A stretch of DNA of 64,000 bases from contig JADJPH010000029.1 of the NCBI GenBank assembly GCA_016713335.1, positions 23,761-87,760 of the forward strand, in the 5' to 3' direction. The translations under genes and the position numbers were made by a program. Position 1 is the stretch's first letter. The number at the start of each line of letters is the position of its first letter. Positions 1 to 10,400 of the stretch are shown piece by piece. The stretch is from Candidatus Fredericiella danica. Lineage in GTDB: Bacteria; Chloroflexota; Anaerolineae; Caldilineales; Caldilineaceae. The notes under the pieces were generated by a model. It had not been told where the DNA came from and ran no database searches. It was given only the letters and a program-made list of their open reading frames with translations.

Positions 1-809
1 AGTGCAAGGACCATACGTGAGTCCAGACCGCCGCTCAAATTGATCCCTGCACCGGTCAGGGTGACCCGTTGGCGTTCCATGGCGCGCACAAGCGCAGCGT
101 AGAGCCGGTCCAACTCCTCTATGCGGTCACGGTAGGGCATCACTGCCTTGAAGACAGGGCGCCAATAGCGTTTGGCGGCAACGCCCTCAGGACCAAGTTG
201 CATGACCGTAGCCGGGGGCAGCAACTCCACCCCTTCAAGTAGCGACCGTTGCTGCAGCGCATACTCATAGGACAGCAGCTGGGCAATCGCCACCCGATCC
301 AGACGTCTCGGCACGTTTGCATCAGCCAGAATGGCCCGCAGCCCTGATGCGAAGAGCGTCCGGTCGCCAGCACGAACAAAATAGAGTGGCCGCGAGCCGA
401 TGCGGTCGTTGAAGAGCGTGAGTGTTGCACTGGGTAGATCCCAGATTGCACCGACAAAACTACCATTCAGTTGTTCAATGCAGTTGGCGCCGGTCGCCTC
501 AAACAGACTGAGCACATATTGCGCAGCCCCATCGGCCCCAGGATACTGCGCACACCGCACTCTGCGCTCTTCCTCGTCCTCAAACAACTCACCGTCAAAC
601 ACGATGCACAAAGTGGCGGACGCATTCCAAACCGGTTGCCGGTTTTGGCGCTGGCTGTCCAGATAGAGGCGCCCCAATCCAATCCCATTGTCTGCCCAAA
701 CTTCGTTCGCCTGCCGCTCGTTCACCCTTAACGCAGCAAGCATACGTGCAAGCAATGCCTCGCCGTGCGGCTTTTCGATGTTTCCCCAATACCCAACAAT
801 ACCCGGCAT
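1..809 (-). CDS. Asparagine synthase (class II amidotransferase) family protein, 3' end outside window
   Basis: The minus strand reads without interruption from the start at 809 to the window edge. The N-terminal half is a class II glutamine amidotransferase fold beginning MPGIVGYWGN. The second half begins an ATP-pyrophosphatase domain with the PP-loop SGGLDS (about 19-36) used to adenylate the acceptor carboxylate. Canonical AsnB starts with MCGIVGY, Cys2 being the glutaminase nucleophile. Here that residue is proline (codon 804-806), the RGPD region is degenerate and NGE has become DGE. An in-frame ATG at 827 would add six residues but no cysteine. Amidotransferase-dead members of this family include lasso-peptide cyclases and beta-lactam synthetases, so a non-glutamine-dependent adenylating ligase is more likely than true asparagine synthesis. 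The distal gene and neighbours needed to decide are outside the window. The zinc-ribbon protein lies just upstream on the same strand. Confidence 0.8.
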   Translation of the reverse strand, partial: MPGIVGYWGNIEKPHGEALLARMLAALRVNERQANEVWADNGIGLGRLYLDSQRQNRQPVWNASATLCIVFDGELFEDEEERRVRCAQYPGADGAAQYVLSLFEATGANCIEQLNGSFVGAIWDLPSATLTLFNDRIGSRPLYFVRAGDRTLFASGLRAILADANVPRRLDRVAIAQLLSYEYALQQRSLLEGVELLPPATVMQLGPEGVAAKRYWRPVFKAVMPYRDRIEELDRLYAALVRAMERQRVTLTGAGINLSGGLDSRMVLA

Positions 810-861
810 GACGTATATCAACCCCATCTTTCAGGATGGCCCACTCGGTTTGGGGATTTTA

Positions 862-1453
862 TCACCTTTGAGGCATTTCGTCAGCATCCGGCGTCGCAGC
901 CTGCTTGAGCGCAGCATCCAGTGCGTCGCGTTGGTGCTTACGTACTGCAATGGCCTGGTTGAAACGCACGACGAGATGCTGGCGCTTCATTCCCATCGTA
1001 TTCAGGGTACGCACCGCATAGAATGCGAGCCAGCCCGCCGCCGCACCCAAGACCAACGCCAGCACGGGTAAGACGGCGCCGCCTTTCACGGCCAATGCAA
1101 CCGCCATTGCCCCCAGCGCCAGGGCGAGCAAAAACAATCCCTTCACCGGTGAGCCAGCTTCCAGCGTCTGCAATTCGGCCTGGTGCGCCTCCAACAGGCG
1201 TGCGGTCGCCGTCTCTTCCGCCACGATCTCGCGCTGCACCCGCTCCACAAGCGCTTGCCTGGCCTCGTCGGTAAGCGGTGGCGCAGGCGTCGCGCTGCGA
1301 CGCAGCGCGACAACGCCGCCCCGGCGTGATAGTGAACTCTGTGCCACAGGCGCCACACGCAAGACGTTCGATGTCAGTTTCGATCAGGAGGCTCGCATTG
1401 CAGTGCAGGCACGTCAACGCAACTGGTTTGCCGGCCGGCATTTGCGCCGTCAT
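862..1453 (-). CDS. Zinc-ribbon membrane protein, one frameshift
   Basis: Two overlapping frames make one protein of about 196 residues. The first starts at 1453 and carries a treble-clef type zinc ribbon (CLHC about residue 16, then CGAC about residue 32). The second supplies a coiled helical segment, a strongly hydrophobic pair of helices suggesting two membrane spans, and a basic C-terminal helix. The frames switch inside a GGGG run near 1317-1323, which looks like a one-base sequencing error. No enzymatic motif is visible; the usual description would be a zinc-ribbon domain membrane protein of unknown function. It ends about 50 bases before the asparagine-synthase-like gene on the same strand, so the two may be cotranscribed. 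It is divergent from the thioredoxin gene at 1552. Confidence 0.6.
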
Positions 1454-1551
1454 GGTATAATTCCCCTAAGACTTGATGACCAGAGCGCTCCTTTTCAGCG
1501 GCATGCGAGGAGCATCTTTCACCCAATTCGATCTTACCACGGAGCACGCCA

Positions 1552-2244
1552 ATGCCGATCTCGACTGTTATCCACACCAACGAACATAGCATCGACCGGG
1601 TTCTCGCCGCAGGCGTTCCCCTGTTGCTCGTCTTTTGGCAGCGAACCCAACCATTACCGCCTGAGGTGGAGGCACAACTCGACACACTGGCAGGGCAATA
1701 TGCCGGTAAAGCGATTGTGGCCAAAGTCGATGCCGGCGCAGAACGCACGCTGGTTGCGCGTTTTGCACCCAGCCGGATTCCGGCCATCCTGGTGCTGCAG
1801 GGGAGTAAGCGCGAAGCGGAGTTGACGGCAGGCGAGTTGAACCGGGCCGGGGCCTGGCTCGCGCACCTGGTCAATGGCGCACCGCGCCCGGCCGTTGCAC
1901 CGCCGCCACCGCCCACAACGAACGGCGAACCACTGGTCCTGACCGATGCAAACTTTCAGAAGACCATTCAGGGCAGTCTGCCGGTGCTGGTTGACTTCTG
2001 GGCGCCCTGGTGTGGTCCCTGCCGGATGGTGGCGCCACATGTCGAGCGCCTGGCCCGTGAATACCAGGGCCGTGCCGTAGTCGGCAAGCTGAATGTGGAT
2101 GAAAATCCAATGACGAGCCAACAGTACGGCATCATGAGCATACCGGCGCTCTATATTTTTGTCCGCGGGCAGGTGGCCGACCAGATCGTCGGCGCGCAGC
2201 CGTACCAGGTGTTGCAGCAGCGGCTGGACCGCGTGGTCAAATAG
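1552..2244 (+). CDS. Tandem thioredoxin-fold protein
   Basis: This intact 230-residue protein has two thioredoxin folds joined by a proline-rich linker (about 110-122). The C-terminal fold is a complete thioredoxin with the WCGPC redox site at residues 153-157 and the conserved cis-proline in SIPALY. The N-terminal fold (about 10-107) keeps the overall pattern (LLLVFW, VAKVDA, RIPAIL) but lacks both active-site cysteines, so it is probably structural or substrate binding. There is no signal peptide or membrane segment, so the protein should act in the cytoplasm as a disulfide reductase or a co-chaperonin-like thioredoxin (compare the tetratricopeptide-thioredoxin YbbN family, which this lacks the repeats of). 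Start chosen because it is the first ATG of the frame. Confidence 0.88.
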   Translation: MPISTVIHTNEHSIDRVLAAGVPLLLVFWQRTQPLPPEVEAQLDTLAGQYAGKAIVAKVDAGAERTLVARFAPSRIPAILVLQGSKREAELTAGELNRAGAWLAHLVNGAPRPAVAPPPPPTTNGEPLVLTDANFQKTIQGSLPVLVDFWAPWCGPCRMVAPHVERLAREYQGRAVVGKLNVDENPMTSQQYGIMSIPALYIFVRGQVADQIVGAQPYQVLQQRLDRVVK

Positions 2245-2375
2245 CAGCCGGAACGCCATTCAGCCGATACAGGTGCGGCTGCGTACCATCGTTTGCCGCG
2301 CATCCGTTACGTCGGATGGGCAATGTTTTTGATCCATGAGTTTGCTATGCTGTCAGGTGGGAGGCTGTGTAGCAA

Positions 2376-3137
2376 ATGATACTGGATCGTGCGTACGTTC
2401 AATTCTCGCCAAATCGGTTCACCGGATGGTGCGCAGCATGCGCGCTCTTGCTGCTGCTAGCACTGCTACCGGGATCGTCCGCCCACGGCCAGGACCAACC
2501 GGCGCCGCCGGTTGACAGTCTCTACCTGCCCACGCTCATGCGCCCCTATTGTCCAAATACGGTTACATTGGTGCTGCCTGAGGATGGCGCCGCGCTCACG
2601 AACCTGATCCCAACGTTGAATTGGTCAGTCACCAATGCGACGGGAGCAGACAAGGTCGAGCTCTTGCTCTTCACCAATCCGGAACGCACAGGGCAGCCGG
2701 CAAACTACTATTTAGGACCGGTGACAACGCGCCAGGTCCAATTGCCCGAAAACCTCGAACCGGGTACGACGTACTATTGGTTTGGGCGGCTGGTGTGTGG
2801 CGGTGTATCCGGACCCGACAGCAAGGTGCGGTCATTTACAACGGGCAGTGACGGCCGCATGATCTCACCGCCGTCGCCGCTAAAACCGGCAGACAATGCC
2901 TATGCGCCGGCGCCGGTGACGATTGGGTGGAGCCTCATCGTCCCTGCGCGGGGTTACCGGTGGTATGTACGCGCGGTCGGCAGCAGCGCCTTCGAGAGCG
3001 GTGTTGCCGGCAGGTTGGAAACAGTGCTGGATCTAGACCTGAAGCCGGGGACCCGTTACGAGTGGTGGGTGCGCACCATCGGCACCTACGCCTTCGGCCC
3101 CGAATCAACGCACTTCTACTTTACGGTCACCCCGTAG
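2376..3137 (+). CDS. Secreted protein with fibronectin-type-III-like domains
   Basis: An intact 253-residue protein. Residues about 18-38 form a hydrophobic signal peptide with a small-residue cleavage region (SSAHGQ). Just after it comes the segment LYLPTLMRP, resembling the tail motif found at the ends of two other surface proteins here. The rest consists of two beta-sandwich repeats of about 95 residues of the Fn3 type. Each starts with a hydrophobic phrase followed by P-x-D-G/N and an L-x-W strand, and carries the characteristic L-x-P-G-T-x-Y-x-W strand (positions about 132 and 228). No catalytic motif is present; a cell-surface or secreted binding role is likely. Substrate unknown. Confidence 0.65.
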   Translation: MILDRAYVQFSPNRFTGWCAACALLLLLALLPGSSAHGQDQPAPPVDSLYLPTLMRPYCPNTVTLVLPEDGAALTNLIPTLNWSVTNATGADKVELLLFTNPERTGQPANYYLGPVTTRQVQLPENLEPGTTYYWFGRLVCGGVSGPDSKVRSFTTGSDGRMISPPSPLKPADNAYAPAPVTIGWSLIVPARGYRWYVRAVGSSAFESGVAGRLETVLDLDLKPGTRYEWWVRTIGTYAFGPESTHFYFTVTP

Positions 3138-3150
3138 CCGGGGTGACCGT
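3123..3150. terminator. Hairpin between convergent genes
   Basis: An 11-bp perfect inverted repeat (stem 3123-3133 and 3140-3150, loop of six) overlaps the stop codon of the Fn3-like gene and faces the end of the small membrane protein gene on the other strand. It lacks a U-tract, so it is a plausible but atypical bidirectional terminator. Confidence 0.45.
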
Positions 3151-3155
3151 GGAAC

Positions 3156-3365
3156 TTAACCGTTCAGTAGTACAACTGCGACAAGCGAAAGAAGCAGCAC
3201 GCCGAGCAGCCACCCCCCGCCATTGCCACCACTCTCCACTGGTGGCATCGCAGGCATCACAATGAGCGATGGGCTGGGTGCGGGCGGCCCCCCTGACGAG
3301 ACCGCCAAAACAACCAACAACAGCAACATGATGACCCCACCGAACAACACAAATGCGCCGTCCAT
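3156..3365 (-). CDS. Small two-span membrane protein
   Basis: A 69-residue protein starting MDGAFVLF with one hydrophobic helix at about residues 4-23 and another at about 49-68, separated by a Gly/Pro/Ser-rich loop. The start at 3365 is preferred over the longer frame (3443) because a GGAGGT ribosome binding site lies four to five bases upstream of it. It is convergent with the Fn3-like gene. I do not recognise a family; topology is the only thing that can be said. Confidence 0.55.
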   Translation of the reverse strand: MDGAFVLFGGVIMLLLLVVLAVSSGGPPAPSPSLIVMPAMPPVESGGNGGGWLLGVLLLSLVAVVLLNG

Positions 3366-3644
3366 ACACACCTCCAGGGAATTGGTGAACTTGGTATCCG
3401 CAGTTCTGTTATAGCCCCAATCCGATCTTGATTCCATAACCACTAATTGCCATACTGGCTAACCAATTCTGCATAGACATATAGAGGAGGTGGACGCCAG
3501 TTGATCACAGAAAGCTGGCAAGTAGACCTTGTCGTATGGTCGAGATCGATTAGTTGCGCTGGTCAGAAATGACTAGTGACAGAAGTACAACGCGTGGTCT
3601 ATGATAGTGTCGTTGGTCGCCATTCACCCCGGGAGTTGCTGTAA

Positions 3645-4277
3645 ATGCCATCCAGTCGAGCCACGATGACGGAGATTGTCGAAAAGAGTAAGCAACTTCT
3701 AGATTCGGTCAGCTTAGCACCGCGCGGTGATGACTCCGTACTCGTGATCGTTGCCTGTTTGCGGCTACCTGCGTACCTTGGTATCAGTTGGCGCCTGTGG
3801 TTTGAGACATATCACCTGGCGGAGGGCAACTATGACCCGCTTGAACTGGCCCTGGTATTCTGTGGAATTGCGTTTGCACTCTATTTCCTCTTCTTGCTGG
3901 TCAACAACCGTCGCGCATTCGTCTCCGTGGAGAGCAAGCGGGCGCAAATTCTACTGGATCTGCTCGTTTATTCCGGTGCTTACGTCTTAACTCAGGATCC
4001 ACAATCGGACATCTACTACTTAAATATCCTGCCCCTGCTGCTTACAGTTGAATACTTTTCACTACAGGTGACTGTATTGGTCGCGGCCTGGGTCATTGCC
4101 TTGAATGCAGCGCAGTTTGCGATGATCCCTTCCCATTCCGAAGTATTTTCGTGGGCCAGCCGCGATTTTCTACCCCGCAGCTTTGTCATCACGATCATTG
4201 GCGTGGCATATCTTGTTCATCGCCGGCTACGAAACGTCGGTGACGCCGCACTTGACCGTGATCGTGAAAGCTGGTGA
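3645..4277 (+). CDS. Membrane sensor module upstream of GAF histidine kinase
   Basis: This 210-residue frame has about six hydrophobic segments (residues about 35-50, 62-85, 103-120, 128-150 and 168-195) and little soluble sequence, like the membrane-integral sensor domains (MASE type) found at the N-terminus of histidine kinases. It ends with TGA overlapping a GTG that begins the GAF/kinase frame (GTGA at 4274-4277). Either a separate, translationally coupled membrane subunit or, given the indel load of the following gene, the N-terminus of one long kinase is possible. Ligand unknown. Confidence 0.6.
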   Translation: MPSSRATMTEIVEKSKQLLDSVSLAPRGDDSVLVIVACLRLPAYLGISWRLWFETYHLAEGNYDPLELALVFCGIAFALYFLFLLVNNRRAFVSVESKRAQILLDLLVYSGAYVLTQDPQSDIYYLNILPLLLTVEYFSLQVTVLVAAWVIALNAAQFAMIPSHSEVFSWASRDFLPRSFVITIIGVAYLVHRRLRNVGDAALDRDRESW

Positions 4278-6731
4278 AACAAGCCAGGCAACTGACGCGT
4301 GGTCTACCGTTACAAGCCCGTCCACGCATCCAAGAGTTTGAGCAAGGACTCCGCGACTATCTTGAGCGGGCGGACTGGATACGCCGGATGCTGACGCGCG
4401 AAGCAAACCCGGGTCTCGAAGCATTCAATACCCATCTACTGGGGCTAAATGCCACGATTGCTGAGGTATACTCACGCCCAGAAGACGGTTATGAAGATGC
4501 GATCAGAAATATCGTTGAACAGCTAAGCACCGCGCTTGATTGCTGCGCCGCCACTTTGCGGTTCAGTGACCAACAACGTGGCGGTGAAGTAACCCTACAA
4601 CTCTTTCACGCGTGCGGTTGCGCGGCACGAAGCGACGCTGCGCCACAACAGCAGCTCACCCTGGATGATCACAGCATTGTCGTCAGCGCTTACCGCACCC
4701 GACACGTCCAGCGCTGGAGTCATGGTCGCCGCGACGGGTGGCTGATGTTCTCAAGACACTCGAATTTGCGCGGCAGTGCGACATTCAATGTGCGATCAGC
4801 GTTCCGATCCGATTGACGGCCGGATCGCCGTCGCCACGTTCTACCGTTCGAATACAACCGAGTTCACCTACCTTGAACAAGCACTGATCCTCTCCGTGCT
4901 CGACTACATTGCCGTGATCGTAGGAAGCGCCCGATTCCTCCAATTGCAAGTGCAGCAGTCTAAGAAACTTGTCAATCGCATGTCGATGCTCCGCACTTTT
5001 GCGGCGGGACTGCCGAATCAGCGCGACGAACGACAAATTCTGGCCTATACGGTGGAACAGGTCAGAGCCGAATTCCATGTGGAAGTGGCAAGCATCTTCC
5101 TGTTGCGCGGCGATCAACTAAAACGCAAGGCAGATGCCGGGATTGAGCCCACATGGTTTGCCGATGAGGTTTACCAACCCGGGCAGAGCATCACTGGACT
5201 CGCGTATGTCACGGAAGAAGCGTGTCTTGTCGAGAATAACGTCGCGCGGAATAGCCAATTCTGCCGGGCAATCTCGCCAGGTACTCCCAAAGCTCCGTCA
5301 CACACCGTCCGCCACGTTTTGGCGGTGCCATTGCGGGGAATCGGGGCAACATTGGGGTGCTGCGCCTCATCAACAAACTGGCGCCCGATGGCGGGCCTGA
5401 TTCTTCAGGCTTCAACAACGACGAAGCCGAGGTCATGGTCTCGATCGGCACCATGGTGGCAATGGCCATCGAAACTGCGATCCAGCTTCACCAGTTTGGC
5501 ATTCTTCTCCGCCTCGCCGACGAGACAGGGCGCTCGGTCAGCAATCTCCAGGATGTACTCAACAAGATTTGCTTCTACGCCTGTAGTGCACTCAACGCCG
5601 ACCAAAGTGGGATAGTTTTGTATGAACCCGAAGAAAACATTGGGACCGTACGCTTCAGGTAAAGAAAATGGAGGCGCCGGGGTCGCACAGTTCCTATCAG
5701 GTCGCCAACCACATCAATTATCCAGTAATTGACCTGGCATCAAATCCGGCAGTTGAGCAAATGTGCGCCGATCAAAAACCGATTGCCGTCGAAGATGCGC
5801 AGCATGATCCCAGACTGGCAGGTGACCATGGGCTGTTCCGGATCCAGGGCATCGCATCAATTCTGTTGGTGCCGCTGATTATTGATGGTTGTGTCGCGGC
5901 AGTCTTGGGATAGATTCCCTAAACAACCGCCGTCGCTTCAAACCGGAAGAAATCGAACGCGCTGGGCTCCTTGCAGCGATCGGTGCACCAGCCATTGAAT
6001 CAGCACTGCGCATCAGCGACGCCGATCGCCAAAGCCGGACCGACGAACGCGCCCGCATCCGCGATGATCTGCATGACCTTCGCGGGCTTCATGGCTCCAC
6101 AGTACTCGTGGAGCTTCAATTGGCGCAGTTTCGGCTCCAAGCACTGCTCGAAACGCCAGGCAAACTGGTCTCTGGGGCTAAGCGAGATGTGCGCATGCTG
6201 CTCAAAGACGTCACCAAAACTTTTGAACAGGCAAAATTCGTCAATGACCAATTGCTTTACATCATGCAGGATTTGATCGATCCTGTATTGGCCGAGGAAG
6301 GGCTGACCGCAGCGGTCGACAATTTCATCCATAAGCACGTCAAGCATGGCTCCCCCATTGAGTTTAATTCGAATCTTGTCCGGCGCCTTGAGCCAAGCGT
6401 CGAGCACACGATCTATCGCATCGCACAGGAAGCGGTTGTCAACGCGATACGTCACGGCATCCGCAATCAGCCCGATGGCGTTATCCATGTTTCGTTGGTC
6501 GATCGAGACGAGCAAGTCGAACTGGCCATCACGGACAATGGCTGCGGATTTGATCCAGACTCGATCCGGCCGGGGGCGCTGGGTATCTATGCCATGCGCC
6601 AGCGCGCCGGCGACCTTAATGGACGCGCCGCGCTCACCGTCGATTCGCACGTGAGTTTGGGGACGACAGTACGGCTTTGCGTCGATCTATCACTACCACA
6701 GGAATTTGAGAAATGGCCGACTCTAAGCTAA
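4274..6731 (+). CDS. GAF-domain sensor histidine kinase (NarL/LiaS type), multiply frameshifted
   Basis: Fragments in different frames assemble into one kinase of about 820 residues. They show a first GAF-like region (about 4480-4900), a second (about 5030-5470), a third (about 5540-5930) and a HisKA_3/HATPase_c module (5960-6700). The phosphoacceptor box is RDDLHD, the N-box region is AQEAVVNAIRHG and the G-box is TDNGCGFDP. Frame changes are needed near 4735, 4820, 5345, 5655 and 5910. At each place the continuation is obvious in another frame (for example VLGIDSLNNRR across 5905-5925), so single-base errors are the likely cause. The 3' end overlaps the response-regulator start at 6713, making a two-component pair. 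GAF domains imply sensing of a small cytoplasmic ligand or redox state. Confidence 0.75.
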
Positions 6732-7349
6732 AACAAATCCGCCTGGTCATTGCGGACGATCAGTCGATTGATCTGGCCGGCGTCAAGGCGCTGCTCCGCG
6801 ACGTCCAGGGGATCGATGTTGTCGGCGAAGCGGACATCGCCACGAAGGTTGCCTCTGTAGTAAGTGAGTTGAAGCCCAATGTGCTCCTGCTCGATCTCAA
6901 ATGGCATGGCAACTCGCGGATGGGTCTGCGGCTCATCGAGGAAGTGCGACAAAACTCCCCTGAAGTGAAAATAATCGCCGACGAATTACGAAAATCTTGT
7001 AGACGAAGCACTCGACGTCGGCGCGAATGCGGCTGTCACAAAGTCGTACTCACGTGATCGCCTCGTCCATTTGATTCAAGGTGTCTGTGGTGCAGTGCCG
7101 GCGATGACCAACACACCGAACACTTCACGTTCCGAACTCACGGATCGTGAGATGCAGGTGCTCCGCCTCCTTGCCGCAGGCAAGACGGACAAAGAGATCG
7201 GTCGCGACCTGGGCATTTCCTCTAACACCGTCCGCCGGCATGTGACGGCAATCTACGAAAAGCTGCAGGTTAGCGGCCGCGCCCAGGCCGTGCAGCGCCT
7301 ATCAGATGCGTCTCGTTACTGCATAACAACTCGCTGCTATTACCCCTAG
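6713..7349 (+). CDS. NarL/FixJ-family response regulator, one frameshift
   Basis: The receiver domain starts at residue about 8 with the acidic pair in VIADDQ, the phosphoacceptor aspartate in LLLDLKW (about residue 63) and the conserved lysine in VTKSYS. The C-terminal LuxR-type helix-turn-helix begins SELTDREMQVLRLL and includes KEIGRDLGISSNTVRRHV. The receiver switches frame near 6980, just after EVKIIA, where the expected continuation TNYENLVDEALDVGA lies in another frame. The gene overlaps the kinase by 19 bases, so this is its cognate DNA-binding output. Target genes cannot be read from the sequence. Confidence 0.82.
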
Positions 7350-7451
7350 GGCAGGTGAAGGGTCCCCACGGCTATTGACACGGTCACATCAGGTGCATTC
7401 GCCACGATATACTGATTCGCCTCCGATACATGGCGCCGACGAAGAGATCCC

Positions 7452-10400
7452 CTATCGCTTCAATAGCGGCAAATACATCTCGACCGGTTTCGGCTCCGGC
7501 AGCGCATCCACGATGATTTTCCAGGTCTGGTACGCAGCCGGCTCGACCAAATTCGCCGCAGTGACGGTCACGTAGTACTCGCCCGGCATCTCCGGCACCC
7601 ACTGAATCTGCCCTGTGGCAGGATCTATGCTCATCCCCTCAGGAAAGGCAAGCAGTGCGTAGCTGGGTTGCGGTACGCCGGTGGCTGTCACATTATAGAG
7701 GTAAGGCTGGCCCACCACCGTCGTCGTGATCGGCTCAGATAGAATGAGCGGCGCCTGCGCGACGCGGAGCAGTTGACGGTGGAAGGAGGAACGATTACCA
7801 AGCGTATCTTCGGCAAACGCATAGGCTTCCGTTGCCGTTAACGGAGCCGAAACCGTGACCGTGTACGGGCTGAAACTGACGCCGTCAAACGAGTAGAAGA
7901 TGCCGCTGACCCCAGCCGGATCCGCCGCAAGGATGGTCAAGTTGTACACGGCATCGATGGTGGTGGTCACAATCGGCGGCTCATCGTCGGCTGCGGCAGG
8001 ACCTTCGATCACCAACGGGATTGTGGGCATCGGCGTCTCTGGGACGCCGTCACCATCGAAGTCGTAGAGCAAAGACTCCACGCCCGTATACGGGATATGC
8101 AAAGCAAGCGCCGTCGCCGGCGCCACACTGACATCGCGCCAGCGAATTGCATAGTCCGCAGCGCCCTCCCCCTGCCGCACCACATCGATGTGCATGGGTT
8201 CGCTGCCGCTCTGGAAGGTGATCGTGAAGACACCGGTGATCGGCATGATTGCCAGAAAGTTGGCCGTGCTTGCCGGTAGGTAGGTCACCTCATCCGCCTG
8301 CCGCACAAAGAGGTCATGCGAGGCCGCGCCCGTCTGCTTGCCGTCACCGTTTGTGATCAACGCTTCGCCTACGCCGGTGACCGCAACAAAGAAAGCCGGT
8401 GCTGCCGGCGGCACCGTGATCGCATCACGCGCCGCCAACCCCGCAGGCACACCATTCACGAGATCCACCGTCAAGGAAATGACCGATTCAGATTGCACTA
8501 GACCTTGATAACCGGCGCTCGCATCCTCGGCCTGGGTCGTCGCAACGACTGCATGCAACGCAATGTTGGCGCCATCCGGATACTGTCCCAACGCCGCGCG
8601 CTGCGCACTGATCAACGGCGTTGCCAGGTCACCGCGCGTCGTTACCGGTGCCAACCGTTCCGTATTTGTACAGCCCAACGGTGAGCACAGTACAACTGAG
8701 CGGGCGCGGTAACCGGCAAAGGTGTCCTTCGCACTGCGGACACCGAAAATATAGTGATACGCAATGTCTCCGCTATCTCCCACCCAACTATCTTGACCTG
8801 GCAACGCGTGAAATGCTGCGTTGTTGTCCCCCACGTCACAGACCGAGTCACCGCCACAGGGGGCGATCTTTGGATACCGTGTGTTGGCAAGGTCGATGAA
8901 GTCAAGGTAAGTCAATGTCTGTGTGTTGCCGTCGCGGGCGTTGATATCCCAACTTTCTTCCACCAGCAGAGGCGGCTCGCCCGACGCTGCGGCATAGTCG
9001 AAATAGGTGGCGCCGGGCAGGAGTTCATGCAGCCCGGGATATGCTTCCAGGAGCGTGCGCATGGTTTCCGGCGCACGCAAGGCATCTTGCAGCCCAATCA
9101 GGCCTGACTCCAGTGCGTCGAAAAACCTCGGGGCGCCAAGCCAGGGCGTAGCGATCGTGATCAGTTGCTTCACACGGGAATTGGGACTTGCCTGGACAAT
9201 ATAGTAGCGGGCGGCATATCCCCCCATCCCGTGGGCAACCACATTGATTGGAACGTCCGGGTAGAATTTGTGGATGCAGCCCACGTAATCGCGCAACGAC
9301 GCGGCAGTTGTCAGGTTGCTTAGGCGCCAATCATATGGGAATACAAAGAGCGTGGGGCCGTTCTGCGCTTGCCCAATATCGCACCCCTCCACGGTGCGCC
9401 GCTGCGGGTCGCCTGCGCTAACATATTCAATGCGCCCTTCCGCCAATCTTCCCAATAGCGGCGCATACAGGGTTTGATCGGGCAACGGCTCCGGAAGGTC
9501 CGCCGCTCGAATCACGTCAGGCGCCAGAATCGCCTGCCGTTCACCAAGCCGATTGCTCAATGGATTTGGCGCCGCATCCCACACCTGCCCGGGCCACAAA
9601 TCCGTCGCCGAACCCGCTTGCACCAGCGCACTCCCTGTCATACCCGCCACGAACAGCACAGGCGCAAAACCTGGATCCAATGCGCCGATAAACACAACAG
9701 GCGCCTCGTGCGGCACGGTGATCGCCACCGAAGGGAGGGCAAAGCCGTAGACCGGACTTGCAACACTGACTGTGTACGTCCCGACGTCCTCTACGGGGAA
9801 TGCGAACTGACCGGTCGCCCCCGTGTGATAGGTGCTGATGGCCCCGGCGCCATCCATCAGGTCAACCTGTACGCCAGGAATTGGATTTCCCACCCCATCC
9901 GTGACGGTTCCGTTCACCGGTGGGATCGATGGCGGTGGCCAGGCCACGGCCACAGGACTGCGCCGGTTGCTCATGGTGCCATCGCCGAGTTGCCCGTTGT
10001 CATTCAACCCCCAGCACCACAAACCACCGACGACGGCAACCGCGCAACTATGGTAGTCTCCCGTCGCAATGTCGGTCACACCCTGATCCAGCGCGCTCAC
10101 GGCGACTGGCGTCAGGCGAGTATCCCAGGTGCCGTCGCCGATTTCACCATGACCGTTGTAGCCCCAGCAATGGACGCCACCCACACTGGTGCGTGTACAG
10201 GTGTGATAGTCGCCACCCGCCACCTGCTGCGCTCCGCTGCTCAAACCCGAAACCGCAATGGGCAGCCACTGATCGGTGCGAGTGCCATCGCCAAGTTGTC
10301 CCGATAAATTGTCACCCCAGCACATGGCGCCACCAGTTGCACTCAGTGCGCACGTGTGCCCCCACCCTGCGGCAACATGCACCGCATCGAGAAAAGGACC

